From NCBI RefSeq assembly GCF_900176385.1, contig NZ_FWXN01000001.1, positions 186,001-250,000 of the forward strand: 64,000 bases of DNA, given 5' to 3'. This DNA is from Janibacter indicus (GTDB lineage Bacteria > Actinomycetota > Actinomycetes > Actinomycetales > Dermatophilaceae). The notes beneath the pieces are model-generated. The model had not been told where the DNA came from and did not search any database. It was given only the letters and a program-made list of their open reading frames with translations. Below, piece after piece: positions 32,370 to 41,710 of the stretch (position 1 is the first letter of the stretch; every line of letters begins with the position of its first letter). Made by a program: the position numbers and the translations under genes.

Positions 32370-33127
32370 TCGAGCTGAAGACGCCCACCGAGATCGAGGC
32401 GATGCGCCCGGCCGGTCGGCTCGTGCGCGACGTGCTCGCCGCCCTCACCGAGGCCGCCGACGTCGGCGTCAACCTCCTCGAGCTCGACGCCCTCGCGCAC
32501 CGCATGATCGACGCGGCCGGCGGGACCTCCTGCTACATCGACTACCACCCCTCCTTCGGGGCCAGCCCCTTCGGCAAGGTGCTGTGCACCTCGGTCAACG
32601 ACGCCGTGCTGCACGGGCTGCCGCACGACTACCGGCTGCGTGACGGCGACCTGCTGTCGGTCGACTTCGCCGTCTCCGTCGGCGGCTGGGTCTGCGACGC
32701 GGCGAAGTCCTTCGTCGTCGGCACCCCCGACCCGCAGGACCTGCGGATCATCGACACGACCGAGCGCGCCCTGGCAGCCGGCATCGCGCAGGCCCGCGGC
32801 GGCAACAAGATGGGCGACATCAGCGCCGCCATCGCCGCCGTCGCGCGCGGCGAGGGCTACTCGATCAACACCCAGTTCGGCGGTCACGGCGTCGGCCGGG
32901 AGATGCACGGTGACCCGCACGTGTCCAACGACGGGCGCGCGGGCCGGGGCATCCCCCTTCGTCCCGGTCTCGTCATCGCCATCGAGCCGTGGTTCATGGC
33001 CGGCACCGACGAGATCCTCACCGATCCCGACGGGTGGACCCTGCGCAGCGCCGACGGCTCCCGCGGGGCGCACAGCGAGCACACGGTCGCCATCACCGAC
33101 GGCGACCCGCTCATCCTCACAGCCTGA
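32366..33127 (+). CDS. map: Type I methionine aminopeptidase
   Basis: 253 aa. Removes the N-terminal Met from new proteins. The dimetal site is intact: VDFAVSVGGWVCDAAKSF (Asp ligands at about 96 and 107), GGHGVGREMHGDPHV (His at about 173), AIEPWFMAG (Glu at about 207) and the final GAHSEHTVAIT (Glu at about 239). Most actinobacteria have another map near adk/infA in the ribosomal cluster, so this may be a second copy. The 3' end overlaps the convergent GNAT gene by 11 bp. Confidence 0.94.
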   Translation: MIELKTPTEIEAMRPAGRLVRDVLAALTEAADVGVNLLELDALAHRMIDAAGGTSCYIDYHPSFGASPFGKVLCTSVNDAVLHGLPHDYRLRDGDLLSVDFAVSVGGWVCDAAKSFVVGTPDPQDLRIIDTTERALAAGIAQARGGNKMGDISAAIAAVARGEGYSINTQFGGHGVGREMHGDPHVSNDGRAGRGIPLRPGLVIAIEPWFMAGTDEILTDPDGWTLRSADGSRGAHSEHTVAITDGDPLILTA

Positions 33128-33590
33128 CGGCCAGCTCAAGCGTCATGAAGACGCTGTTGGGGTCCTCCCGGTACCTACCGAAGGGAGGGCACGGGCCGAA
33201 TCCGTGCCGCCCGTACAGCGCACGCGCCGGGGCGAAGAAGTCCATGCTCCCCGTCTCGAGGGAGACCCGGGTGACCTCGCGCGCCCGCGCGTCGGCGAGG
33301 GCATGCTGCAGGAGCGCACCGGCGACCCCGTGACCGCGCAGGTCGGGTGCGGTGCGCATGCTCTTCAGCTCCTCGTGCCCGGGCGTCAGCGGCGCGAGGG
33401 CTACCGTCCCGGCGAGCGCGCTGCCGAGGTGCCCGATCCACACGCGCACCCCACCGGTCTGCAACCCCGAGAGGTCCAGGGCGTGACGGCTTTCCGGAGG
33501 GGCGGTGGGCTCCATCTCGCGCAGGTGCTCGGAGAGGAAGGCCGGGAGCCGAGGGTCGTCCCAGTCGGCCGGGGAGATGGTGAGGTTCAC
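33117..33590 (-). CDS. GNAT-family N-acetyltransferase
   Basis: 157 aa single GNAT domain with the acetyl-CoA-binding motif RTAPDLRGHGVAGALLQHAL (about 86-105; pattern R/Q-x-x-G-x-A/G). A C-terminal FFAPARALYGRHGFGPCPPF block resembles the YitI/ElaA-like subgroup. The substrate cannot be named. GTG 33590 is used; no clear ribosome-binding site is seen. Tail-to-tail overlap with map means transcripts from the two strands collide here. Confidence 0.87.
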   Translation of the reverse strand: MNLTISPADWDDPRLPAFLSEHLREMEPTAPPESRHALDLSGLQTGGVRVWIGHLGSALAGTVALAPLTPGHEELKSMRTAPDLRGHGVAGALLQHALADARAREVTRVSLETGSMDFFAPARALYGRHGFGPCPPFGRYREDPNSVFMTLELAVRL

Positions 33591-33716
33591 CTGGGCGAGT
33601 CAACCACCGTGCGCGCTTTCCCTGGGTGTGATGCGGCCGGAAAGTAGAGTGGCCCGCACTGGCCGGCCCACACCCGCCCCAACCCGACCACCGTCTGCCC
33701 GAGGAGCGCCCCGCTC

Positions 33717-36700
33717 GTGTACGTCAAGAGCCTCACCCTCAAGGGCTTCAAGTCGTTCGCCTCGGCGACCCACATGCGGCTCGAGCCGGGCATCACGTGC
33801 ATCGTCGGGCCCAACGGCTCGGGCAAGTCCAATGTCGTCGACGCGCTCGCCTGGGTCATGGGGGAGCAGGGGGCCAAGTCCCTGCGCGGCGGCAAGATGG
33901 AGGACGTCATCTTCGCCGGCACCACGGGTCGTGCGGCCCTGGGCCGCGCCGAGGTGACGATGACGATCGACAACTCCGACGGCGCGCTGCCGATCGACTA
34001 CACCGAGGTGACGATCAGCCGCACGATGTTCCGCAACGGCGGCTCGGAGTACGCGATCAACGGCACCTCGTGCCGGCTGCTCGACATCCAGGAGCTGCTC
34101 TCCGACTCCGGCATCGGTCGCGAGATGCACGTCATCGTCGGGCAGGGGCAGCTCGACGCCGTGCTGCGCGCGACGCCCGAGGAGCGACGTGGCTTCATCG
34201 AGGAGGCCGCCGGCGTCCTCAAGCACCGCAAGCGCAAGGAAAAGGCGATCCGCAAGCTCGAGGGGATGGAGGCCAACCTCTCGCGCGTCGCCGACCTGAC
34301 GACCGAGATCCGTCGCCAGCTCGGGCCCCTCGGCCGTCAGGCCGAGACCGCGCGCAAGGCCGCCGTCATCCAGGCCGACGCCCGCGACGCCCGCCACCGC
34401 CTCCTTGCCGATGACCTCGTGCGCATGACCTCCGCCCTCCAGCAGGAGGTGGCCGACGAGCAGGCGATGCTCGAGCGCCGCAAGGTCCTCGAGCAGGCGG
34501 TGCTCGCCGCCCGCACCCGCATCACCGAGCACGAGGAGGCCGGTGCCTCGGCGGCCGCCGAGCTGGCCGCCGCCCAGCAGCGGGCCGTGCGCCTGGCCTC
34601 GCTCACCGACAAGCTGACCGCGACCGCGTCGCTCGCCGCCGAGCGCGTGCGCCTGCTCGGGCAGGACGAGGAGGTCGAGACGACGAGCGGCCGTGACCCG
34701 GAGGCGCTGCGCGAGCAGGCCGCCCGGGCCCGCGCCGACGAGGAGGAGCTGCGCGCCGACATCGCCCGCGTCGGCGAGGAGCTCGCCGCGGCCGTCGCCG
34801 CCCGCGAGGCCGCCGAGCGCGCGCACGCGGCGGAGCAGCAGCGCATCGCCGCCCTGGCCCAGCGCGCCGCCGACCGCCGCGAGGGCCTGGCCCGGCTCGC
34901 CGGGCAGGTCGGGGCCCGACGCTCCCGCATCGAGGCGCGCGAGGCCGAGGTCGGCCGCCTCGAGGAGGTCGTGGCCACCGCTCTCGCCCGAGCCGACGAG
35001 GCCGACCGTGAGTTCACCCGGCTCGAGGGCACCATCGCCGACGAGGAGGGCAGCGAGGAGGGGCTCGACGAGGTCTACGAGCGCGCTGCCGAGGCCCATG
35101 ACGCCGCCGAGGCCGAGGTCGAGCGGATCGTCGAGGCCGGCCGGGTCGCCGACCGCGACCGACAGTCCGCGCAGGCCCGTCTCGAGGCGCTCGAGCTCAG
35201 CCTGCGCCGCAAGGACGGCGTCGAGGCCCTGCGCGAGGCCGCCGAGGACGAGCACGAGATCCTCGGCTCGGTCGCCGAGCTGGTCACGGTGACCGGGGGC
35301 CACGAGGCCGCCGTCGCCGCCGCACTCGATCAGGCCGGCAATGCCCTCGCCCTCGGCAGCATCGATGCCGCTGCCCGGGCCGTCGAGCGGCTGCGCACCG
35401 ACGACGCCGGCCGCGCGACGCTCGTCGTCGGGGCAACCGCACGCCCCTCCGACCGGACCGCGTGGCCCTCGCTGCCGGCAGGCGCCGTGTGGGCGCTCGA
35501 CGTCGTCACCGCACCCGAGAGCGTGCGACCCGCCGTCGAGCAGGTGCTCGAGCGGGTCGCCCTCGTGGCCGACACCCCGGCCGCCCTGGCCCTGCTCGAC
35601 GAGGTCGGCGACCTCACGGCGGTGACGGAGGAGGGCGACGTCTACGGGCCGGGCTTCGTGCGCGGTGGCTCGAGTGCCGCACCGAGCCTGCTCGAGCTGC
35701 AGGCCGCCGTCGACGAGACCCGCGAGGTGCTGCTCGACGCCACCCGGCGCAGCGAGGAGTCGACCTTTGCGCTGACCTCCGCCCGGGCGACCCTCGCCGA
35801 GCGGGTCGAGGCCCGTGACGCGGCCATGGAGGCCCTCCACGAGTCCGACGCGCGGATGGCCGCGGTCGCGGAGCAGCTCGGGGGTCTGGGCACGACCACG
35901 CGCACGGCCCGGGCCGAGGCCGAGCGCACCCGCGCCAAGATCGCCGACGTCACCACCGCGCTCGATGCCGATCGCACCGAGCTCGCCGAGCTCGAGCAGC
36001 GGCTCGAGGACGCCTCGTCCGAGCCCACCGACGACGATGGCGACGACGCGACCGACGACCGCGAGCGGCTGGAGCTCGAGGCCAGCTCGGCCCGCACCGC
36101 CGAGACCGAGGTGCGTCTCTCCCTTCGCACCAAGGAGGAGCGCGCCCGCTCCCTGCACGGTCGCGCCGAGTCCCTCGAGGGTGCCGCCCGCAACGAGATC
36201 GCCGCCCGCGAGCGCCTGCGCGCCCGTCGTGAGCGTCGGCGTCGTGAGGCCGAGGTCGCTGCCACCGTCGAGACCGCGGCGACGTGGTCGGCCGAGCGGA
36301 CGGCAGCGGCCGCGACGGTCGCTGCGCAGCAGCGTGACGCGGGCGAGGCCGCGCGCGCCGAGCGCGACGAGGCCCTGCGCGGCCTGCGCACCGAGCTCAC
36401 CGAGCAGCAGGACGCCCTGCGCGAGCTCACCGACGAGGTCCACCGTGACGAGGTGGCCCGGGCCCAGCAGATCGCGAAGATCGAGCAGCTGCAGACCAAG
36501 GCCATCGAGGAGCTCGGGATGGACCCCGACGTCCTCATGGAGGAGTACGGCCCGCACCAGCTCGTGCCGCACGTCGCGGGCCCCGACGAGGACCCGGAGG
36601 CCGAGGACTTCCCCGAGCCGCAGCCCTACGTGCGTGAGCTGCAGGAAAAGCGCCTGCGGACCGCGGAGCGGGGGCTGAAGTCCCTGGGCAAGGTCAACCC

Positions 36701-37313
36701 CCTGGCGCTCGAGGAGTTCGCGGCGCTCGAGGAGCGGCACACCTTCCTCACCACGCAGCTGGAGGACCTGCGCCAGTCGAAGAAGGACCTGCTCGACATC
36801 GTCGCCGAGATCGACGAGCGGGTCGAGCAGGTCTTCTCCGAGGCCTTCGCCGACACCGCCGAGCAGTTCGAAGGGGTGTTCTCGCGCCTCTTCCCCGGCG
36901 GCGAGGGGCGCCTCGTGCTCACCGACCCCGGCAACATGCTCACCACGGGCATCGAGGTCGAGGCCCGCCCCCCGGGTAAGAAGGTCAAGCGCCTGTCGCT
37001 GCTCTCCGGTGGCGAGCGCTCGCTCGTGGCCGTCGCCCTGCTCGTGTCGATCTTCAAGGCACGGCCCTCGCCCTTCTACATCATGGACGAGGTCGAGGCC
37101 GCCCTCGACGACACCAACCTCGGGCGCCTGATCATGCTCTTCGAGGAGCTGCGCGACTCCAGCCAGCTCATCGTCATCACGCACCAGAAGAAGACGATGG
37201 AGGTGGCCGACGCCCTCTACGGCGTCTCGATGCGCAGCGACGGCATCACCACCGTCGTCAGCCAGCGGCTGCGTGACGTGGCCCCCGCCGACGAGCAGGC
37301 CCAGCCGGCCTGA
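33717..37313 (+). CDS. smc: Chromosome partition protein SMC
   Basis: 1198 aa. The condensin ATPase that compacts and separates chromosomes with ScpA and ScpB. The N-terminal head has LKGFKSFASATHMRLEPG and Walker A GPNGSGKSNVVDALAWVMG (about 32-50). Two long Ala/Glu/Arg coiled coils (about 170-500 and 680-1000) flank a hinge (about 510-660). The C-terminal head has the signature LSGGERSLVAVALL (about 1097-1110) and Walker B FYIMDEVEAALDD (about 1121-1133). GTG 33717 gives the canonical start MYVKSLTLKGFKSF. Confidence 0.98.
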   Translation: MYVKSLTLKGFKSFASATHMRLEPGITCIVGPNGSGKSNVVDALAWVMGEQGAKSLRGGKMEDVIFAGTTGRAALGRAEVTMTIDNSDGALPIDYTEVTISRTMFRNGGSEYAINGTSCRLLDIQELLSDSGIGREMHVIVGQGQLDAVLRATPEERRGFIEEAAGVLKHRKRKEKAIRKLEGMEANLSRVADLTTEIRRQLGPLGRQAETARKAAVIQADARDARHRLLADDLVRMTSALQQEVADEQAMLERRKVLEQAVLAARTRITEHEEAGASAAAELAAAQQRAVRLASLTDKLTATASLAAERVRLLGQDEEVETTSGRDPEALREQAARARADEEELRADIARVGEELAAAVAAREAAERAHAAEQQRIAALAQRAADRREGLARLAGQVGARRSRIEAREAEVGRLEEVVATALARADEADREFTRLEGTIADEEGSEEGLDEVYERAAEAHDAAEAEVERIVEAGRVADRDRQSAQARLEALELSLRRKDGVEALREAAEDEHEILGSVAELVTVTGGHEAAVAAALDQAGNALALGSIDAAARAVERLRTDDAGRATLVVGATARPSDRTAWPSLPAGAVWALDVVTAPESVRPAVEQVLERVALVADTPAALALLDEVGDLTAVTEEGDVYGPGFVRGGSSAAPSLLELQAAVDETREVLLDATRRSEESTFALTSARATLAERVEARDAAMEALHESDARMAAVAEQLGGLGTTTRTARAEAERTRAKIADVTTALDADRTELAELEQRLEDASSEPTDDDGDDATDDRERLELEASSARTAETEVRLSLRTKEERARSLHGRAESLEGAARNEIAARERLRARRERRRREAEVAATVETAATWSAERTAAAATVAAQQRDAGEAARAERDEALRGLRTELTEQQDALRELTDEVHRDEVARAQQIAKIEQLQTKAIEELGMDPDVLMEEYGPHQLVPHVAGPDEDPEAEDFPEPQPYVRELQEKRLRTAERGLKSLGKVNPLALEEFAALEERHTFLTTQLEDLRQSKKDLLDIVAEIDERVEQVFSEAFADTAEQFEGVFSRLFPGGEGRLVLTDPGNMLTTGIEVEARPPGKKVKRLSLLSGGERSLVAVALLVSIFKARPSPFYIMDEVEAALDDTNLGRLIMLFEELRDSSQLIVITHQKKTMEVADALYGVSMRSDGITTVVSQRLRDVAPADEQAQPA

Positions 37314-37408
37314 AGCGGATGCTGCCCGGTTCCTGACGCCGGATTCAGCCTTCGGGACTCCCGGCGGGTCGAGTTGAGCCGGTCGCCCGCACGGGGGAGC
37401 ATGGGGCC

Positions 37409-37624
37409 ATGACCGCCATGATCGTGGGCCTGCTGGTCTGCCTCGCCCTGTCCGTCGCCGTGATGGGGCTCGTCGCAGTGCCCGCCCGCCGTGAGGGGCG
37501 CGAGATCCTCACCGCCCGCGGGGAGCGCGTCGTGGTCAAGGTCCGTGAGAGCGCCGACGGCGCCGCGAGCCGCACGTCCGGCCTGATCTCGAGCGCGAGC
37601 CCCGGCAAGCGCAAGGCCTCATGA
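37409..37624 (+). CDS. Small single-helix membrane protein, unknown
   Basis: 71 aa. It is not recognised. Residues 1-26 form one hydrophobic helix (MIVGLLVCLALSVAVMGLVA), followed by a basic, cytoplasm-type tail (ARREGREILTARGERVVVKV) and a Ser/Gly/Lys-rich end. ATG 37409 has GGGGGAG upstream. The stop overlaps the start of the M13 peptidase gene by 4 bp, so the two are translated together and may cooperate. Codon use matches its neighbours. Confidence 0.72.
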   Translation: MTAMIVGLLVCLALSVAVMGLVAVPARREGREILTARGERVVVKVRESADGAASRTSGLISSASPGKRKAS

Positions 37625-39603
37625 GCGGCGACCTCGACCAGCTGAGCATCCGCGGGGCCGTCGACGAGGAGGTCCGTCCCCAGGACGACCTCTTCGGCCA
37701 CGTCAACAACCACTGGCTGCGGTCGGTGGAGATCCCGGCCGACCGGGGCCGCTACGGCGTCTTCGACGTGCTGCGCGAGCGCGCCGAGCGCGATGTGCGC
37801 GTCCTCATCGACGAGGTCGCGGCGTCCGTCGAGTCCGGCGAGGCCGATGTCCCGGTGTCCGCCAAGGTGGGCGGCCTCTACCGCTCCTTCATGGACGAGG
37901 CCCGTGCCGACGAGCTGGGCGTCGAGCCGATCCGCGACCTGCTCGCCGCCGTCGACGCGGTGACGAGCGTGCCCGACCTCGTCGGGCTCACAGGACGGCT
38001 GGCCCGCGACGGGGTGAGCGGCTTCGTCCTCCCCTTCGTCAACACCGACGACAAGGACTCCTCCCGCTACGTGCTCTACCTCGAGCAGGGTGGTCTGGGG
38101 CTGCCCGACGAGTCCTACTACCGCGAGGAGCAGCACGAGGCGGCCCTTGCGGCCTACCGCGAGCACGTCGCGCGCCTGCTCGTCCTGGCCCTGGAGCTCG
38201 ACGAGGAGGCCGCGGCCGAGACCGCGGGCCGCGTCGTCGAGCTCGAGACCCGTCTGGCCGGGGAGCACTGGGACCGCGTCACCAACCGCGACCCGCTCAA
38301 GACCTACACCCTCGTCGACGCCGCCGGGCTCACCGAGCTCGCCCCGGCCGTCGACTGGAGCGCCTGGGCCAGCGGCCTGGGGGCGGCGACCCCCTTCGCC
38401 GAGGTCGTCGTGCGCCAGCCCGACTTCCTGCGCGGGCTCTCGACCGCCCTCGACACGGTCGACCTCGCGACCTGGCAGGACTGGCTGCGGCTGCGCATCG
38501 TCCAGGCGCACGCGGCCTACCTCGACGCCGACATCGTCGCCGCCGAGTTCGACTTCGTCGGTCGCACGCTCTCCGGCATCCCCGACCAGCGTGCCCGCTG
38601 GAAGCGCGGCGTCTCGCTCGTCGACGCCTCCCTCGGCGAGGCCGTCGGCCGGCTCTACGTCGAGCGGCACTTCCCGCCGGCGGCGCGCGAGCGGATGGGG
38701 GAGCTCGTCGACAACCTCGTCGAGGCCTTCCACCGCTCCTTCGCGCAGTCCTCGTGGATGAGCGAGGCGACGCAGACCGAGGCCGCCGCCAAGCTCGAGG
38801 CCTTCACCCCCAAGATCGGGCACCCGCAGTCGTGGCGCGACTACTCGCAGCTCGAGATCGCCGCCGACGACCTCGTCGGCAACGTTCGCCGCGTCGCGGC
38901 CTTCGAGGTGGACCGCGCGCTGGGCAAGCTCGGCGGCCCGGTCGACCGCGACGAGTGGTTCCTCACCCCGCAGACGGTCAACGCCTACTACAACCCCGGG
39001 CTCAACGAGATCGTCTTCCCGGCGGCCATCCTGCAACCGCCCTTCTTCGACGCCGACGGCGACGACGCCGACAACTACGGCGGTATCGGCGCGGTCATCG
39101 GCCACGAGATCGGGCACGGGTTCGACGACGCCGGCTCGACCTTCGACGGGCAGGGCAACCTCCGCGACTGGTGGACCGAGGCCGACCGAGCGGCCTTCGA
39201 GGAGCGTCGAGACGCGCTCATCGCGCAGTTCGACCGCTACTCGACGCGCCACGCACCCGGCCACACGGTCAACGGCGCGCTGACCGTCGGCGAGAACATC
39301 GGCGACATCGGCGGTCTGGCCATCGGCCACGCTGCCTACCGGATCGCCGTCGGCGACGCGGCCGAGCAGGTCGGCGACGACGGGCTGACCGGCGACCAGC
39401 GCTTCTTCAGCAACTGGGCCCGGGTCTGGTGCGGTGACGCCCGGCCCGAGGAGGCCGTGCGGCTGCTCTCGATCGACCCGCACAGCCCGCAGGACGTCCG
39501 CGCCAACGCCGTGCGCAACATCGACGCCTTCCACGAGGCCTTCGGCACCGCCGAGGGCGACGAGATGTGGCTCGACCCGCAGCAGCGGGTCTCGCTCTTC
39601 TGA
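37621..39603 (+). CDS. pepO: M13-family (neprilysin-like) zinc metallopeptidase
   Basis: 660 aa. An oligopeptidase of the PepO type. The zinc motif is VIGHEIGHGFDDAGSTFDG (HExxH at about 496-500) with the third ligand Glu in VGENIGDIGG (about 557-566). NAYYNPGLNEIVFPAAILQP (about 457-476) is the substrate-binding block. No signal peptide or membrane anchor is visible, unlike neprilysin, so a cytoplasmic role is likely. It is coupled to the small membrane gene upstream. Confidence 0.94.
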   Translation: MSGDLDQLSIRGAVDEEVRPQDDLFGHVNNHWLRSVEIPADRGRYGVFDVLRERAERDVRVLIDEVAASVESGEADVPVSAKVGGLYRSFMDEARADELGVEPIRDLLAAVDAVTSVPDLVGLTGRLARDGVSGFVLPFVNTDDKDSSRYVLYLEQGGLGLPDESYYREEQHEAALAAYREHVARLLVLALELDEEAAAETAGRVVELETRLAGEHWDRVTNRDPLKTYTLVDAAGLTELAPAVDWSAWASGLGAATPFAEVVVRQPDFLRGLSTALDTVDLATWQDWLRLRIVQAHAAYLDADIVAAEFDFVGRTLSGIPDQRARWKRGVSLVDASLGEAVGRLYVERHFPPAARERMGELVDNLVEAFHRSFAQSSWMSEATQTEAAAKLEAFTPKIGHPQSWRDYSQLEIAADDLVGNVRRVAAFEVDRALGKLGGPVDRDEWFLTPQTVNAYYNPGLNEIVFPAAILQPPFFDADGDDADNYGGIGAVIGHEIGHGFDDAGSTFDGQGNLRDWWTEADRAAFEERRDALIAQFDRYSTRHAPGHTVNGALTVGENIGDIGGLAIGHAAYRIAVGDAAEQVGDDGLTGDQRFFSNWARVWCGDARPEEAVRLLSIDPHSPQDVRANAVRNIDAFHEAFGTAEGDEMWLDPQQRVSLF

Positions 39604-39610
39604 GGTCGTG

Positions 39611-40075
39611 GTGACGTCGTCCGGTGCCGACCGTGACCGGGACGCGCACGGCCGCGCCGAAAATGCCCGGCCCCGCGACGGTCTGGGCCGGCCGCTGCCG
39701 CACGGCAGCCCCGGCGTCGAACGCGTCGAGGCGCGCGATCGCACCCCTGACGAGGCGCTGGCCGAGGCGCAGGAGTACCTCGACCACGAGATGCCCTTCC
39801 ACGCCCACGAGGTCCTCGAGGAGCAGTGGAAGTCCGCCCCCGACCCTGAGCGGGCCCTGTGGCAGGGGCTGGCCCAGCTTGCCGTCGGGCTGACCCACCA
39901 GCGACGCGGCAACACCCGCGGCGCGGCGAGCGTCGCCTCGCGCGGGGCCGATGCCATCGAGCGCTACGTGGCGATCGCGCCCCACGGGATCGACGTCGCC
40001 GGGCTGGTCGCCTGGGCGCGGGCGATGACGGGCGACCCGTCGGCCGAGGTGCCGGTGCCCTCCCTTCGCTCCTGA
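39611..40075 (+). CDS. DUF309 domain protein
   Basis: 154 aa. Residues about 50-115 match DUF309, a small helical family of unknown function: EAQEYLDHEMPFHAHEVLEE, then LWQGLAQLAVGLTHQRRGN. The N-terminal 45 residues are polar and look disordered. GTG 39611 (or 39608) lies 7 bp after the peptidase stop, so cotranscription is likely. A CCCTTCG motif sits in the last codons. Confidence 0.82.
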   Translation: MTSSGADRDRDAHGRAENARPRDGLGRPLPHGSPGVERVEARDRTPDEALAEAQEYLDHEMPFHAHEVLEEQWKSAPDPERALWQGLAQLAVGLTHQRRGNTRGAASVASRGADAIERYVAIAPHGIDVAGLVAWARAMTGDPSAEVPVPSLRS

Positions 40076-40140
40076 GGCACGGGTGACCGCGGGCGGCGAC
40101 CAGGTTCGTCGCGGCCCGCTCACCCTGAGAAGATGACCGG

Positions 40141-41601
40141 GTGATGGGTATCGACACGCTGACCGAGTACATCGTCGTCGCCGTCGGGCTGCTGGTCCTC
40201 CTCGGCGGGCTCGCCGTCGGGCTCCTGCGCGGCGGCCGCGGCACGACCAAGGAGCTGCCGCCGCAGCAGCGACCGCCGGAGCGGCCCAAGGGCACGACCG
40301 ACCACCGCAGCGGCACGATCGTCCTCGACCGGCCGAGCGAGCACGCCCAGCCCCAGGCTCCGCCGGCCGAGGCGAAGGGGGGGGACCAGCCCCCGGCCGA
40401 TGAGACCCCTGTGGCGAAGCCTGCCGCGGAGAAGCCGGTCACCGAGACGCCGGACGAGAGCGCACCGGCCGAGGACTTCACCCCCGTGGAGTCCGACGCC
40501 GACGTCGATCGGGCGCGCACCGTCCCGCCCGTCACCCCGCAGGACGAGACCGCCGAGACGCCGGCCCCGGCCGAGCCGGAGACCACCGAGCCGGAGACCA
40601 CCGAGCCGGAGGTCACCGAGCCGACCCCCGCCGAGCCCGAGGCCCCCGCCGAGCCCGAGCCGGAGCTCGACACCCCCGCACCCACCCGCGACCGGATGCG
40701 TGCGCTGCGCAGCCGCCTGGCCCGCTCCAACGGCGCCATCGGCAAGGGTCTGCTCGCGCTGCTGTCGCAGGGCAAGCTCTCCGAGGAGGACTGGGAGGAG
40801 GTCGAGGACACCCTGCTCGTCGCCGACCTGGGCATGGAGCCGACGACCGAGCTCGTCGACTCGCTGCGCAACCACGTCTCTGTCGACGGCACGACCGACC
40901 CCGAGGTGGCCAAGGACTGGCTCTACGCCGACCTCCTCCAGCTCGTCGACCCGACGATGGACCGCGGCCTGGCGGCCTCGCGCGTCGACGGTCGCCCCGC
41001 GTGCATCCTCGTCGTGGGCGTCAACGGCACCGGCAAGACGACGACCGTCGGCAAGCTGGCGCGCGTCCTCGTCGCCAACGACCGCGACGTCGTGCTGGGG
41101 GCGGCCGACACCTTCCGCGCGGCGGCCGCCGACCAGCTGGAGACCTGGGGTGCCCGCGTCGGCGTGCCCACGATCCGCAGCGACCGCGAGGGCGCGGACC
41201 CGGCGGCCGTCGCCTTCGACGCGGTCAAGGCCGCGGCCGAGATGGAGTCCGACGCGGTGATCATCGACACCGCCGGCCGGCTGCACAACAAGGTTGGCCT
41301 CATGGACGAGCTGTCCAAGGTCAAGCGGGTCATCGAGAAGCAGACCCCCATCGACGAGGTCCTGCTCGTCCTCGACGCGACGACGGGGCAGAACGGCCTG
41401 GCCCAGGCCAAGGTCTTCGCCGAGGCGGTCGACGTCACCGGCGTCGTACTCACCAAGCTCGACGGCACCGCCAAGGGCGGCATCGTCGTGGCCGTGCAGC
41501 GCACTCTCGGCGTCCCGGTCAAGCTCGTCGGCCTCGGTGAGGGACCCGACGACCTGGCGCCCTTCGTGCCGGAGGCCTTCGTCGACGCGATCGTCGGCTG
41601 A
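40141..41601 (+). CDS. ftsY: Signal recognition particle receptor FtsY
   Basis: 486 aa. GTPase receptor that docks SRP-bound ribosomes at the membrane. Residues about 8-32 are an N-terminal membrane helix (YIVVAVGLLVLLGGLAVGLL), as in actinobacterial FtsY, then a 150-residue acidic Pro/Glu/Thr linker with EPETTEPETTEPE repeats. The NG domain has GVNGTGKTTTVGKLA (G1, about 295), ADTFRAAAADQL, DTAGRLHNK (about 378) and TKLDGTAKGGI (about 440). GTG 40141 or ATG 40144 could be the start. A perfect palindromic terminator follows. Confidence 0.96.
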   Translation: MMGIDTLTEYIVVAVGLLVLLGGLAVGLLRGGRGTTKELPPQQRPPERPKGTTDHRSGTIVLDRPSEHAQPQAPPAEAKGGDQPPADETPVAKPAAEKPVTETPDESAPAEDFTPVESDADVDRARTVPPVTPQDETAETPAPAEPETTEPETTEPEVTEPTPAEPEAPAEPEPELDTPAPTRDRMRALRSRLARSNGAIGKGLLALLSQGKLSEEDWEEVEDTLLVADLGMEPTTELVDSLRNHVSVDGTTDPEVAKDWLYADLLQLVDPTMDRGLAASRVDGRPACILVVGVNGTGKTTTVGKLARVLVANDRDVVLGAADTFRAAAADQLETWGARVGVPTIRSDREGADPAAVAFDAVKAAAEMESDAVIIDTAGRLHNKVGLMDELSKVKRVIEKQTPIDEVLLVLDATTGQNGLAQAKVFAEAVDVTGVVLTKLDGTAKGGIVVAVQRTLGVPVKLVGLGEGPDDLAPFVPEAFVDAIVG

Positions 41602-41635
41602 CCCGCTCGCGCCACCGCGGCGCAGGCAGGGACGG

Positions 41636-41671
41636 CGAAGGGGGCGCCGGTCGCGACCGGCGCCCCCTTCG
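41636..41671. terminator. Perfect 36-nt palindrome after ftsY
   Basis: Two 18-nt arms (CGAAGGGGGCGCCGGTCG and its complement) abut 34 bp past the ftsY stop and 40 bp past the convergent gene's stop. It can terminate both. The ends are an inverted pair of the CGAAGGG word. Confidence 0.78.
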
Positions 41672-41710
41672 ATCTGCCCACCGGGCCCTGACGGCACCCG
41701 GCGGCACGGA

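Noticed and set aside
33600-37184. 1194-codon minus-strand ORF opposite smc
   Set aside because: Low-complexity Leu/Gly/Glu translation; smc on the plus strand has every motif of the family.
37345-39957. 870-codon minus-strand ORF opposite the M13 peptidase
   Set aside because: Antisense shadow; the plus strand encodes a complete peptidase with HExxH.
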